Of a stretch of 7,270 bases of DNA, positions 1 to 6,076 are shown one piece after another (the stretch's first letter is position 1; each line of letters begins with the position of its first letter). This DNA is from Candidatus Izemoplasmatales bacterium. GTDB lineage: Bacteria > Bacillota_I > Bacilli_A > Izemoplasmatales > Hujiaoplasmataceae. The notes under the pieces are model-generated. The model had not been told where the DNA came from, did not search any database, and saw only the letters and a list, made by a program, of their open reading frames with translations. The translations under genes were made by a program, and so were the position numbers. The stretch is from contig JAQVTV010000045.1 of assembly GCA_028699855.1 (NCBI GenBank), positions 1 to 7,270 on the forward strand, read 5' to 3'.

Positions 1-53
1 AAATACTCATTAGCATATTTAAATTTCAAAGATCGTGATGTGTCATTGTGCAT
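1..53 (-). CDS. Possible N-terminal fragment of an unidentified protein running off the left edge
   Basis: An open minus-strand frame begins at an ATG at 53-51 and reads MHNDTSRSLKFKYANEY before leaving the window. The frame is open upstream only to a TGA at 77-75. There is no well-placed Shine-Dalgarno: an AAGG lies about 14 bases from the ATG, which is far. The residue mix (charged, with Lys/Phe/Tyr) looks protein-like and may be the start of a gene or the edge of a decayed one. I do not recognise the family. Too short to be sure it is coding. Confidence 0.25.
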   Translation of the reverse strand, partial: MHNDTSRSLKFKYANEY

Positions 54-101
54 TCTTTTTAGTATGCCTTCATATCATAGCCAAGTTAAATTCTTTTTTA
101 C

Positions 102-130
102 TTGACTTATTCTATATAGTTGGCTTTAAT
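102..130 (+). promoter_or_regulatory. Candidate sigma-A promoter pointing right
   Basis: TTGACT at 102-107 and TTTAAT at 125-130 are separated by exactly 17 bases. In such AT-rich DNA this can arise by chance. Only short open frames lie downstream (for example 30 codons from 148) and none has a ribosome binding site, so no target gene is evident. Confidence 0.25.
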
Positions 131-169
131 ATATAAAACAACATCATATGGCGTATTTTGTAATATTTC

Positions 170-206
170 AATGGAGTAATTTGTATATTATTAATGGAGT
201 AATTTG
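170..206. repeat. 14-bp direct repeat, period 23 bp
   Basis: The sequence AATGGAGTAATTTG occurs at 170-183 and again at 193-206. Around it the DNA is very AT-rich, and an 8-bp A/T-only inverted repeat (TAATAATT/AATTATTA) lies at 225-246. I see no convincing gene in 60-266. The pair may be a local duplication or tandem binding sites for a regulator. Confidence 0.5.
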
Positions 207-266
207 CATAAAAAAAGAATATTCTAATAATTCATTCTAATTATTAATTGCTCATCCTTCCGATAA

Positions 267-344
267 ATGTTCAACTACTCTCACTTGACTGAAGAAGAAA
301 TCGGACATGTTAAATACTATGATACCCAAAAACGGATGGCTTAA
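267..344 (+). pseudogene. 25-codon plus-strand ORF ending inside repeat copy A, probably a gene relic
   Basis: An ATG at 267 opens a 25-residue frame that begins MFNYSHLTEEEIGHVKYY and stops with TAA at 342-344, inside the left end of repeat copy A. There is no Shine-Dalgarno upstream. The opening 'YSHLTxEE' is faintly like the N-terminus of IS30-family transposases, which often begin with a Y-x-H-L-T-x-E-E/R pattern, but the match is too short to name it. I list it as a possible truncated remnant whose 3' end was replaced by the repeat. It may also be a chance ORF. Confidence 0.2.
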
Positions 345-417
345 CAAAGATGATAACCCTCGTTGTGGTGATTTGATAATTTACACAATAGATGTTCCCA
401 CATTGCGTATAAAACGA

Positions 418-464
418 AAAAAGAAGCATTTAACCCTATTTTAAGGGTTTAGATGCTTCTTTTT
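418..464. terminator. Bidirectional terminator hairpin in repeat copy A
   Basis: Arms 418-436 and 446-464 pair around a 9-base loop, with a T-G wobble and one C/T mismatch (434/448). There are A residues on the left flank and T residues on the right, so it can terminate transcription in both directions. It is the counterpart of the rlmD terminator at 2605-2649. On the minus strand it is the first strong terminator after the ATPase gene, about 210 bases past that stop codon. Confidence 0.75.
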
Positions 465-586
465 CTATTGTATGAATGGCCTTGTTAAGCCGTTTTTAGA
501 GAAAGTAATGCAATCGTTTCAACGTGCATTGATACGACCGAATTGCTTGCAAAATGAACGTTGTGTGTATCAAAGAAGCATCTAAA
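448..586. repeat. 15-bp inverted repeat that could compete with the copy A terminator
   Basis: TTTAGATGCTTCTTT at 448-462, the right arm of the copy A hairpin, has an exact reverse complement at 572-586. In a minus-strand transcript the 572-586 arm is made first and could pair with 448-462, blocking the terminator hairpin. That geometry resembles an attenuator or antiterminator. It may equally be a third scrap of the duplicated terminator. The rest of 527-675 holds only a 5-bp dyad (TTAAC/GTTAA, 607-619) and no gene I can support. Confidence 0.5.
485..526 (-). pseudogene. Detached C-terminal tail of an RlmD-like methyltransferase (13 codons plus stop)
   Basis: Read on the minus strand, this encodes HVETIALLSLKTA followed by TAA. 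It equals the last 13 residues of the intact rlmD at 2673-4007 except Met to Leu, where two base changes fall in one codon (ATG to TTA). It includes the VET motif with the glutamate that acts as general base in the RlmD/TrmA family. Nothing upstream (527-590) continues the protein; the frame becomes unrelated sequence and meets TGA at 589-587. It is a fragment with no function of its own as a protein, marking a duplication or displaced recombination boundary. Confidence 0.8.
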
Positions 587-675
587 TCAGCAAAAATATG
601 TTTACCTTAACATAGTTAAAACTGTCTACATTACCAAAGTAACATATTTTATTGATCAAATGAACCTTTTAATTC

Positions 676-1929
676 TTATAACCTGAATGGATCATCATTC
701 AAAAGAAAGTATTTCAAACCGATTGTTGTAATGCCATAATCATCTTTTCTAACATCAATGTTATCTCTTACAATAATAAACTTCCTAAATGAATCATCAA
801 CATTTAGAAAAGGTCTAATCTCCTGTCTTACTTTTTCGTCATTTGGTAAATGATATGCCGATTGAATATAAATTTTATCATTTGTTATATTAGCAACAAA
901 ATCAATTTCTAGAGATTTTCTTACATAGTTGCCATTTTCATTTTTTTCACTGACTTCAACAACTCCGATATCAACATTATATCCTCTATGTATTAGTTCA
1001 TTATAAATGATATTTTCCATCATGTGTGTGTCTTCTAATTGCCTGAAGTTTAATCGGGCATTTCTTAGTCCCATGTCTACAAAATAATATTTTGACGGCG
1101 TATTAATATACTTTCTTCCTTTAATATCATAACGGTGAGTTTTCTTGATTAAAAACGAATCCTCTAGTATATCCAAATAACTTTCTATCGTATTTCTCGA
1201 AAGAGTTTCTTGTTTAACACTCTTAAATGTATGTTCTATCTTTGATGGATTGGTCAAGGAACCAATAGACGAAGAAACGATATTAAGAAGCGTCTCTAAT
1301 TGCGAGTCATTTCTAATCCCATATCTTTCTTTGATATCTTTAATGTATATTTCATCAAACAAATCTTTTAAGTACTTAGACTTTTGCTCATTTGTACTTC
1401 TGGTTAATACAAAGGGCATCCCGCCATAAATGATGTATTCATTCCATACGGCATCAAAGTCTCTTCCTCGAGCATTGTAATATTCTTTAAAGTTTAGCGG
1501 AGACACATAAATCTCATCGCCTCTTCCTCTAAACTCTGTAATCACATCTTTCGATAAAAATCTAGAATTTGAGCCACTTACATAAACGTCTAAATTCTTG
1601 ATTTTCAACCATCCATTTAAAAGCGGTACAAATCGGTCAACCTGTTGAATTTCATCCACAATCAAATAATACATTTGATTGTCCTTAATCAATGATTTAA
1701 CGTAATCATTTAATACATAAGCGTCTGTTAGATTTTCATTTTCCAAATCTTCTAAGGAAATTCTTATAATATGATCTACATTGACACCCGAAGAATTGAG
1801 ATAGTCAAAAAATATCTCATTTAACAAATAGGATTTTCCGCATCTTCTTATACCTGTAATTATTTTGATCATTTTGTTATGCATTTTGCTGATTAGCTCA
1901 TTCAGGTACTTGTCTCTATTAATTCTCAT
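676..1929 (-). CDS. AAA-family ATPase with DUF4143 C-terminal domain
   Basis: This is a complete 417-aa protein of the common prokaryotic AAA_14/DUF4143 type, whose cellular role is not established. The N-terminal ATPase shows Walker A GIRRCGKS at residues 26-33, Walker B YLIVDEIQQV at about 88-97 (D92, E93) and a sensor-like VSGSNS at 117-122. The GRGDEIYVSPLNFKEYY stretch at 135-151 is typical of the family. The C-terminal half (about 190-417) is DUF4143, thought to be nuclease-fold-like: E311 and D343 are in the expected places, but the usual E-x-K is IYIQSAY at 353-359, so cleavage is doubtful. ATG is preceded by AGGAG seven bases upstream. No toxin or partner gene is adjacent. AT-rich coding, lying between two copies of the rlmD tail repeat, suggests horizontal acquisition. 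Soluble, no signal peptide. Confidence 0.93.
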   Translation of the reverse strand: MRINRDKYLNELISKMHNKMIKIITGIRRCGKSYLLNEIFFDYLNSSGVNVDHIIRISLEDLENENLTDAYVLNDYVKSLIKDNQMYYLIVDEIQQVDRFVPLLNGWLKIKNLDVYVSGSNSRFLSKDVITEFRGRGDEIYVSPLNFKEYYNARGRDFDAVWNEYIIYGGMPFVLTRSTNEQKSKYLKDLFDEIYIKDIKERYGIRNDSQLETLLNIVSSSIGSLTNPSKIEHTFKSVKQETLSRNTIESYLDILEDSFLIKKTHRYDIKGRKYINTPSKYYFVDMGLRNARLNFRQLEDTHMMENIIYNELIHRGYNVDIGVVEVSEKNENGNYVRKSLEIDFVANITNDKIYIQSAYHLPNDEKVRQEIRPFLNVDDSFRKFIIVRDNIDVRKDDYGITTIGLKYFLLNDDPFRL

Positions 1930-1956
1930 CTTATATCTCCTATTGAAATTTTATGC

Positions 1957-2091
1957 ATGTTCTTGCGTTTTTATTCATTATCATTTTAGCATATTTACGA
2001 GTTTATATCAATCATAGTTTCAACATACCCATCAAACTGCTGACTTTTTTTGCAAGAACTTGCGTTTTTATTCAATTCAGTTTTGCATACT
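1957..2091. repeat. Imperfect repeat, period 97 bp, with a dyad, upstream of the ATPase
   Basis: CTTGCGTTTTTATTCA is exact at 1962-1977 and 2059-2074. Similarity extends further on the minus strand (TATGC, then AAA and TGA words, one indel) and perhaps into a GATTGATA word about 20 bases farther out. Each copy carries a dyad beside the exact core: GCAAG-AA-CTTGC at 2052-2063 (perfect) and GCATG-TT-CTTGC at 1955-1966 (one mismatch). The left copy overlaps the expected ATPase transcription start; the right copy overlaps the stop of the portal-like fragment. It could be a decayed tandem duplication or a pair of operator sites. Confidence 0.55.
1983..2011 (-). promoter_or_regulatory. Promoter of the ATPase gene
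   Basis: On the minus strand, TTGATA (2011-2006) and TAAAAT (1988-1983) are 17 bases apart, a good sigma-A match. Transcription would start near 1976, about 47 bases before the ATG at 1929 and right at the left copy of the dyad repeat (1955-1977), which makes that dyad a candidate operator. Confidence 0.5.
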
Positions 2092-2236
2092 GACTTGCTA
2101 TTCTATCAATCGCAATCTTTACTACATCCGATTTTGAGATGTTATTTCCAAAGTTTGTAAGTGGTAGATTTATTACGCTGACAAACTTAAAAGACTCATC
2201 TGAACCCTGTTTTATCTTTCGATTAAATATAGCCAT
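2072..2236 (-). pseudogene. Truncated N-terminus of an HK97-type phage portal protein
   Basis: A 54-codon minus-strand ORF with a perfect AGGAGG (2247-2242) five bases before its ATG, ending at TGA 2074-2072. It starts MAIFNRKIKQ, and its C-terminal half reads NFGNNISKSDVVKIAIDRIA then SQYAKLN. The pattern F-x-x-x-x-x-x-S-D-x-V-x-x-A-I-x-x-I-A-x-x-x-A-K-L matches, from memory, the N-terminal region of HK97-family portal proteins (the ring through which phage DNA enters the capsid), which normally run to about 400 residues. Here the protein stops where portals continue 'KxxPxH'. No other phage structural gene is nearby, so I read it as a prophage relic, still with an intact start region. Family assignment is inference from a short stretch; a genuine small protein is the alternative. 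Confidence 0.45.
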
Positions 2237-2275
2237 TGTGCCCTCCTATGCCACTTTTAATTATTAACATATTTG

Positions 2276-2284
2276 TGATATAAT
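2276..2284 (+). promoter_or_regulatory. Extended -10 promoter candidate pointing right
   Basis: TGATATAAT at 2276-2284 is a perfect extended -10 (TG-N-TATAAT). The -35 region at 17 bases (TTTAAT) is poor, as is usual for extended -10 promoters. Transcription would start near 2291 and run over the plus-strand ORF remnant into repeat copy B. Confidence 0.4.
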
Positions 2285-2319
2285 TATTACGGTTGTTCTT
2301 GTAATGGGTATTTTATTTA

Positions 2320-2466
2320 ATGTTGTATGCCTGGAGTCCAAATGAGATAGTATACTGTATTGCAGAAACAAAGAATTATTCTGATGATGAGTTCAAAGAA
2401 CGTAGATTTGAGTTCACAAAAACTGAACCTATCGTTGTGGAAACATATCAAACAACGGATGGCTAA
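2320..2466 (+). pseudogene. 48-codon plus-strand ORF ending in repeat copy B, likely C-terminal gene remnant
   Basis: The frame opens after a TAA at 2302-2304. From an ATG at 2320 it encodes 48 residues beginning MLYAWSPNEIVYCIAETKNY and ending EPIVVETYQTTDG, with TAA at 2464-2466. The acidic, aromatic composition and good codon periodicity look like real coding sequence, but there is no Shine-Dalgarno, and an overlapping frame (ATG 2304, MGILFNVVCLESK, stop at 2343-2345) suggests a frameshifted or truncated gene. I do not recognise the protein. Its last codons overlap the left edge of repeat copy B, just as the 267-344 ORF ends in copy A in a different frame. A promoter-like extended -10 lies at 2276. 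Confidence 0.35.
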
Positions 2467-2714
2467 ACTAAAATGATAACCCTAGTTGTGGTGATATATT
2501 TTTATGCAAAATAGATGTTTCCACACACGAGAAATTATAGGCTTAGAGCATATAAATATGTTTAAACAATGATTACGAGATGTTTCCACAGTACGTATAA
2601 AACGAAAAAAGAAGCATTTAACCCTATTTTAAGGGGTTAGATGCTTCTTGTTCTATTGTATGAATGGCCTTGTTAAGCCGTTTTTAGAGAAAGCATTGCA
2701 ATCGTTTCAACGTG
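2454..2714. repeat. Repeat copy B: rlmD 3' end, terminator and downstream tract (parent copy)
   Basis: This is the copy attached to the intact rlmD gene and it matches 331-526. It differs from copy A mainly by 65 extra bases (2514-2578), bracketed by the 12-base direct repeat GATGTTTCCACA at 2514-2525 and 2579-2590. The reverse complement of 11 of these bases (TGTGGAAACAT) lies at 2436-2446. Since this copy is continuous with the full gene, copy A is the displaced one. Confidence 0.9.
2605..2649 (-). terminator. Rho-independent terminator of rlmD
   Basis: Arms 2609-2624 and 2634-2649 form a 16-bp stem (one G-T wobble) with a 9-base loop. On the minus strand it starts 24 bases after the rlmD stop and is followed by a T run (2610-2605 read as T). 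This is one of the strongest structures in the window. Confidence 0.9.
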
Positions 2715-4007
2715 ATACGTCTGCGGAAACATGTCTACCGGTTGGCAATGCTGGATATCGTATCCCTCAGCTTTTATCATCACGAGATCCCGAAAAAGCG
2801 TTTCGGGATTACATGATATGTAGACAATCTTTGTCGGTTTCAAGGCAAGAATGGACTGTATCGTATTAGGATCCAAACCATCTCTGGGTGGATCGACAAC
2901 TACGATGTCCACCCTTTTCTTTTCCGAAACTAATGCTTCCAGGTAATCTTTTGCTTCAGCGCAATAGAATTTGGCATGACGCACTTGATTGAGTCGTGCA
3001 TTTTCTATGGCATTTTTCACGGACTGCCGATTGTTATCGATTCCGATTACTTCTTTGACTCGTGATGCGAAGATGAGTCCGATAGTACCAATTCCTGCAT
3101 AGAGATCCAAAACCGTATCCGATGGTTTTGGTTTTGCGAACTCTAGGGCTTTCTTATATAGATTCTCGGTCTGACGATGATTGATTTGATAAAATGTCTT
3201 CGATGAGATCTTGAATTTCAATCCCAGAAGTTCGTCCATGATATGTCCCTTGCCATAGAGCACGCGTTCAAAATCACCCAGGACAATGGATGTCTGTCGT
3301 GGATTCACATTCTGAATGATGGTCTCAATCTCAGGATGCGCTTGTCGAATGGCTTTGACGAAGTTGTTTCGTCCGGGAAATACCTCGCTCGATGTGACAA
3401 TGACCATCAACGCTGTTTGCGTCAACCGGGATGTCCGAATCAAGAAATGGCGGATTAAGCCTATTTTTTTATCTTCATCGTATGGCGGAATTCTTTGCTC
3501 CTGCATGATTTTTCTTGCGGTCATGATCATCTGGTTCGCTGCCTCGTTTTGTATGAGGCAAGTGTCGATATTGACAACGGTATGGGTTTGTTCTTTGTAG
3601 AATCCTGCCATGACTTTTCGGTTTTTTTCGGTAATGACCATTTGCGCCTTGTTTCGATAATGATCAGGATCTTTCATACCAATCGGCTCATAATACACTT
3701 CTTGTGGAAAGCCATGTTGTTTCAGAAGATTCTTGATCCGTTGGCCCTTGAAGGATAATTGCTCCTGATAGTCCATGTGTTGCAACTGGCATCCGCCACA
3801 TGCGACGAAATAGCGACACTTGGGCTTGATGCGTAAAGGAGACGATGAAACAAGCTCGGATACTTCTCCAAACCCACTTGAATATATAGATATTTTAGCG
3901 ACTTCCCCCGGAAGCAGGTTCGGAATTCGATACGGCCGATTCTGATCCAAGATCACGCCGTAGCCCTGGTCGTCGATTCTGATACATGAAGCCACAATGT
4001 TCTTCAT
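2673..4007 (-). CDS. rlmD: 23S rRNA (uracil-C5)-methyltransferase, RlmD/TrmA family
   Basis: A complete 444-aa SAM-dependent RNA methyltransferase that methylates C5 of a uracil, by homology U1939 (or the U747 site, since Firmicute members can do both) in 23S rRNA. An N-terminal TRAM-like RNA-binding domain covers about 1-55. Iron-sulfur ligands are C64, C70, C73 (C-x5-C-G-G-C) and C150. The SAM loop is DLYAGIGTIG at 301-310, then DPPRDG at 372-377, catalytic nucleophile C399 in SCNP, and general base E434 in HVET. The ATG follows GGGGAGG with five bases spacing. The gene lies 42 bases after the SDR gene with a small hairpin between, so it may be read through or have a promoter inside the SDR 3' end. 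Its last 13 codons are duplicated at 485-526. Family assignment is firm; the exact target base, and so the symbol, is less sure. Confidence 0.93.
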   Translation of the reverse strand: MKNIVASCIRIDDQGYGVILDQNRPYRIPNLLPGEVAKISIYSSGFGEVSELVSSSPLRIKPKCRYFVACGGCQLQHMDYQEQLSFKGQRIKNLLKQHGFPQEVYYEPIGMKDPDHYRNKAQMVITEKNRKVMAGFYKEQTHTVVNIDTCLIQNEAANQMIMTARKIMQEQRIPPYDEDKKIGLIRHFLIRTSRLTQTALMVIVTSSEVFPGRNNFVKAIRQAHPEIETIIQNVNPRQTSIVLGDFERVLYGKGHIMDELLGLKFKISSKTFYQINHRQTENLYKKALEFAKPKPSDTVLDLYAGIGTIGLIFASRVKEVIGIDNNRQSVKNAIENARLNQVRHAKFYCAEAKDYLEALVSEKKRVDIVVVDPPRDGLDPNTIQSILALKPTKIVYISCNPETLFRDLVMIKAEGYDIQHCQPVDMFPQTYHVETIAMLSLKTA

Positions 4008-4024
4008 TGAAACCTCCCCGAATG

Positions 4025-4045
4025 AAAAAGGCAGTATTCTGCCTT
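4025..4045 (-). terminator. Short intrinsic terminator between the SDR gene and rlmD
   Basis: On the minus strand AAGGCAG-AATA-CTGCCTT forms a 7-bp stem with a 4-base loop (4045-4028) followed by a T run, beginning four bases after the SDR stop codon. It is modest in strength and probably lets some transcripts continue into rlmD, whose Shine-Dalgarno starts about a dozen bases later. Confidence 0.65.
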
Positions 4046-4049
4046 GTGA

Positions 4050-4844
4050 TCAACCATACATTTTGAATAAGATCCAATGGACCAAGCGGCTTGGTAACAG
4101 CCGCTTCAAAAATACAAAGAGTTTGTATTCAAATCCGACAGTTACGGAAATGGGAAGGTGTCTTCGCTTCAGCAATCGCTCCACAACCCGCACGATGGTC
4201 ATGGGGTCCTTCCCCGAGATTTCGTCACGCTCCATCTTGGCGATCGAACGCCTGTAGCGCTCAGCGTAGTGTGAATCCTTGGGTATTTCGGGTTTGATAC
4301 GGTTTTGGGTGAAAGCCGTTTTCGTATCTCCCGGCAACACGGAAACCACGCCGATATGTTCGGGTTTTAACTCCAAACGCAAAGCTTCCGAGAATACCGA
4401 TACCGACGCCTTGGTCATGGAATAGAACGCTTGAAACGGAATCACGAGCGTGCCAGCTACCGAACCGATGTTGATGATTTTCGGTGTGTCTCCCTTTCTC
4501 AACAAAGGCAACATCAACCGGGTCCATTCGACCAGGCCCAAGACATTTACACGAAAGATTCGATCTATTTCATTGATAGGCGTCTCTTCAATCGGTCCCG
4601 AGACGCCGATTCCGGCGCAGTTGATTAGCACATCGATCGCATCAGTGTTATTCTCTACTTCCTGTGCGGCAAGATGCAAATGCGTCACATCACCCAAATC
4701 CGCACACACATATGAAAAATGATAGGGTGTTTTTGGCAATGAGCGTGAAACCCCGATCACATGATGTCCTGCTTGATGAAAATAGGTCGCGAGCGTCCAT
4801 CCGATACCGCTTGAAGCACCGGTGATCAGAATCCTCAATGCCAC
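4050..4844 (-). CDS. Short-chain dehydrogenase/reductase, candidate 3-ketosphinganine-type reductase
   Basis: A complete 264-aa classical SDR, an NAD(P)H-dependent oxidoreductase. Visible motifs are the cofactor loop TGASSGIG at 9-16, R34 in VSRS (favours NADPH), NCAG at 75-78, N100, and catalytic S128, Y141 and K145 (YSMTK), then PG at 171-172. The C-terminal 30 residues (KLFVFLKRLLP..LVHWILFKMYG) form a hydrophobic, basic tail seen in SDRs that act on lipid substrates at the membrane. The start is GTG at 4844, immediately after the TAA of the upstream synthase (TAAGTG), with GGAG inside that gene, implying translational coupling. Next to a serine palmitoyltransferase-like enzyme, the best guess is reduction of its 3-keto product. 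SDR membership is secure, substrate is inferred. A general ketone or fatty-acyl reductase is possible. Confidence 0.92.
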   Translation of the reverse strand: MALRILITGASSGIGWTLATYFHQAGHHVIGVSRSLPKTPYHFSYVCADLGDVTHLHLAAQEVENNTDAIDVLINCAGIGVSGPIEETPINEIDRIFRVNVLGLVEWTRLMLPLLRKGDTPKIINIGSVAGTLVIPFQAFYSMTKASVSVFSEALRLELKPEHIGVVSVLPGDTKTAFTQNRIKPEIPKDSHYAERYRRSIAKMERDEISGKDPMTIVRVVERLLKRRHLPISVTVGFEYKLFVFLKRLLPSRLVHWILFKMYG

Positions 4845-6053
4845 TTAAATCATCTCCATCAACGATTCATCCGATTCCGGAAGGTTGTTCAATACCTCCG
4901 CAATCAGATCGACCGCTTCATCCATCAGTTTTTCAGTGTGGGTACTCGTATAACTGGTCCGGATCAGACATTCGCCCTCAGGTGTCGCGGGAGGCAATAC
5001 CGGATTCACATAGACGCCTTTTTCAAACAACAACTTGCATGCCACAAGCGTCCTTAAAACCGAATATGTATAGATCGGGATGATCGGAGCGATCGATGAA
5101 TCGAGAATTTTCAAACCCTTCGCCAACAACCTGTCGCGTACATAGCGCGTGATCGCAAGCAGGGCTCTGGGCCGTTCAGGTTCCGATTGCAAGATGTGAA
5201 GCGCCTCCAAAGCCGTCGCTGCGCTCGCGGGCGTGATCGCTGCGCAGAAAATGAAAGGCCGCGATTTGTGTTTGACATATTCGACCACTTCGCGTTTTCC
5301 GACCATGTATCCGCCTAAACTAGCCAACGACTTCGAGAATGTCCCCATGATGATATCGACATCATCTTCTAGATGATAATACTCCGCTGTTCCCCGTCCG
5401 AAGTCTCCGAGCACTCCGAACCCGTGCGCATCATCGACCATAATCCGTGCCCCATATTGCTTTCCGAGTCGGACGATATCCGGCAGTTTGCAAATGTCGC
5501 CGCTCATTGAAAACACACCATCGGTAATAATGAGTTTTCCTTTCTCCGGATCGGCATTTTTGAGGCAACGCTCAAGATCCTCCATATCGCTATGATGATA
5601 ACGCACCATCGAACCATAACTCAAGCGGATACCGTCATAAATACTTGCGTGATTTTCGCGATCACAAAAGACGATATCGTTTCTGCCGACAATCGCAGAG
5701 ATGATGCCTAGATTGGCTTGAAATCCCGTCGAGAACGTCAAGCATGATTCTTTGTGGAGAAAGGCAGCTAATTCCGCTTCCAATTGAATGTGGGTCGTCA
5801 AAGTTCCGTTCAGAAAGCGCGATCCTGAAACTCCGGATCCGAACTCATTGAATGCCTTGATTCCCGCTTCTACCACGCGTGGATCACCTGTCAGACCGAG
5901 ATAATTGTTTGAGCCGATCATGATTTTTCGTTTTCCTTCCATGATGACCTCAATATCCTGCTTGGTCTCCAGCGCATGAAAATACGGGTATATTCCCATC
6001 GCTTTATATTCATCAACCGTCGTGAAATCAAAACACTTTTTGAATAGATCCAT
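4845..6053 (-). CDS. PLP-dependent alpha-oxoamine synthase, serine palmitoyltransferase-like
   Basis: A complete 402-aa fold-type I PLP enzyme that condenses an amino acid with an acyl thioester, releasing CO2. The PLP lysine is K241 in GTFSKSLASLGG (237-248). H135 (NHASIYDG) stacks on the cofactor and D207/H210 (DDAH) bind it. The SGSRFLNGTL at 76-85, TDGVFSMSGD at 177-186 and NPVLPPATPEG at 350-360 segments closely resemble bacterial serine palmitoyltransferases such as those of Bacteroides, whereas glycine C-acetyltransferase and ALA synthase usually have GTLGKA and no FSKS. Length fits the bacterial soluble homodimer. The ATG has GGAGG six bases upstream. It lies 23 bases after the cyclase-like gene and directly abuts the SDR. 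No biotin, heme or threonine genes are adjacent. BioF or another acyl-transferring member remains possible. Confidence 0.9.
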   Translation of the reverse strand: MDLFKKCFDFTTVDEYKAMGIYPYFHALETKQDIEVIMEGKRKIMIGSNNYLGLTGDPRVVEAGIKAFNEFGSGVSGSRFLNGTLTTHIQLEAELAAFLHKESCLTFSTGFQANLGIISAIVGRNDIVFCDRENHASIYDGIRLSYGSMVRYHHSDMEDLERCLKNADPEKGKLIITDGVFSMSGDICKLPDIVRLGKQYGARIMVDDAHGFGVLGDFGRGTAEYYHLEDDVDIIMGTFSKSLASLGGYMVGKREVVEYVKHKSRPFIFCAAITPASAATALEALHILQSEPERPRALLAITRYVRDRLLAKGLKILDSSIAPIIPIYTYSVLRTLVACKLLFEKGVYVNPVLPPATPEGECLIRTSYTSTHTEKLMDEAVDLIAEVLNNLPESDESLMEMI

Positions 6054-6076
6054 AATTATCCTCCAATGAAACTGAA

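Larger units (their letters stand above)
331..526. repeat. Repeat copy A: detached duplicate of the rlmD 3' end and its terminator region
   Basis: This block matches 2454-2714 in the same orientation. By eye, 391-526 aligns without gaps to 2579-2714 with 7 differences in 136 bases, and 331-390 aligns to 2454-2513 with 12 differences in 60. It contains the last 13 codons and stop of an rlmD-like gene, a terminator hairpin, and a downstream intergenic tract with the shared words GATAACCCT and GTTGTGGTGAT. After 526 similarity continues only briefly (ATACG after a 5-base offset). Copy A lacks 65 bases present in copy B. Confidence 0.9.

Noticed and set aside
170..206. Start of a CRISPR array (14-bp repeat, 23-bp period)
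   Set aside because: Only two short units with a 9-base gap; no third repeat, no leader and no cas gene.
2787..2809. Perfect 9-bp inverted repeat (ATCCCGAAA/TTTCGGGAT, 5-base loop) inside rlmD
   Set aside because: It lies within conserved codons just after the catalytic SCNP motif and has no T tract on the coding strand, so it is most likely a coincidence of codon choice, not a terminator or binding site.
2648..2869. Plus-strand open frame of 73 codons over the rlmD terminator and 3' end
   Set aside because: It runs antisense through the terminator arm and conserved rlmD codons and has no ribosome binding site; it is a shadow frame.
4084..4106. 8-bp inverted repeat (AAGCGGCT/AGCCGCTT) near the 3' end of the SDR gene
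   Set aside because: No T run follows on the minus strand, it is inside conserved coding sequence, and a better terminator follows right after the stop codon.
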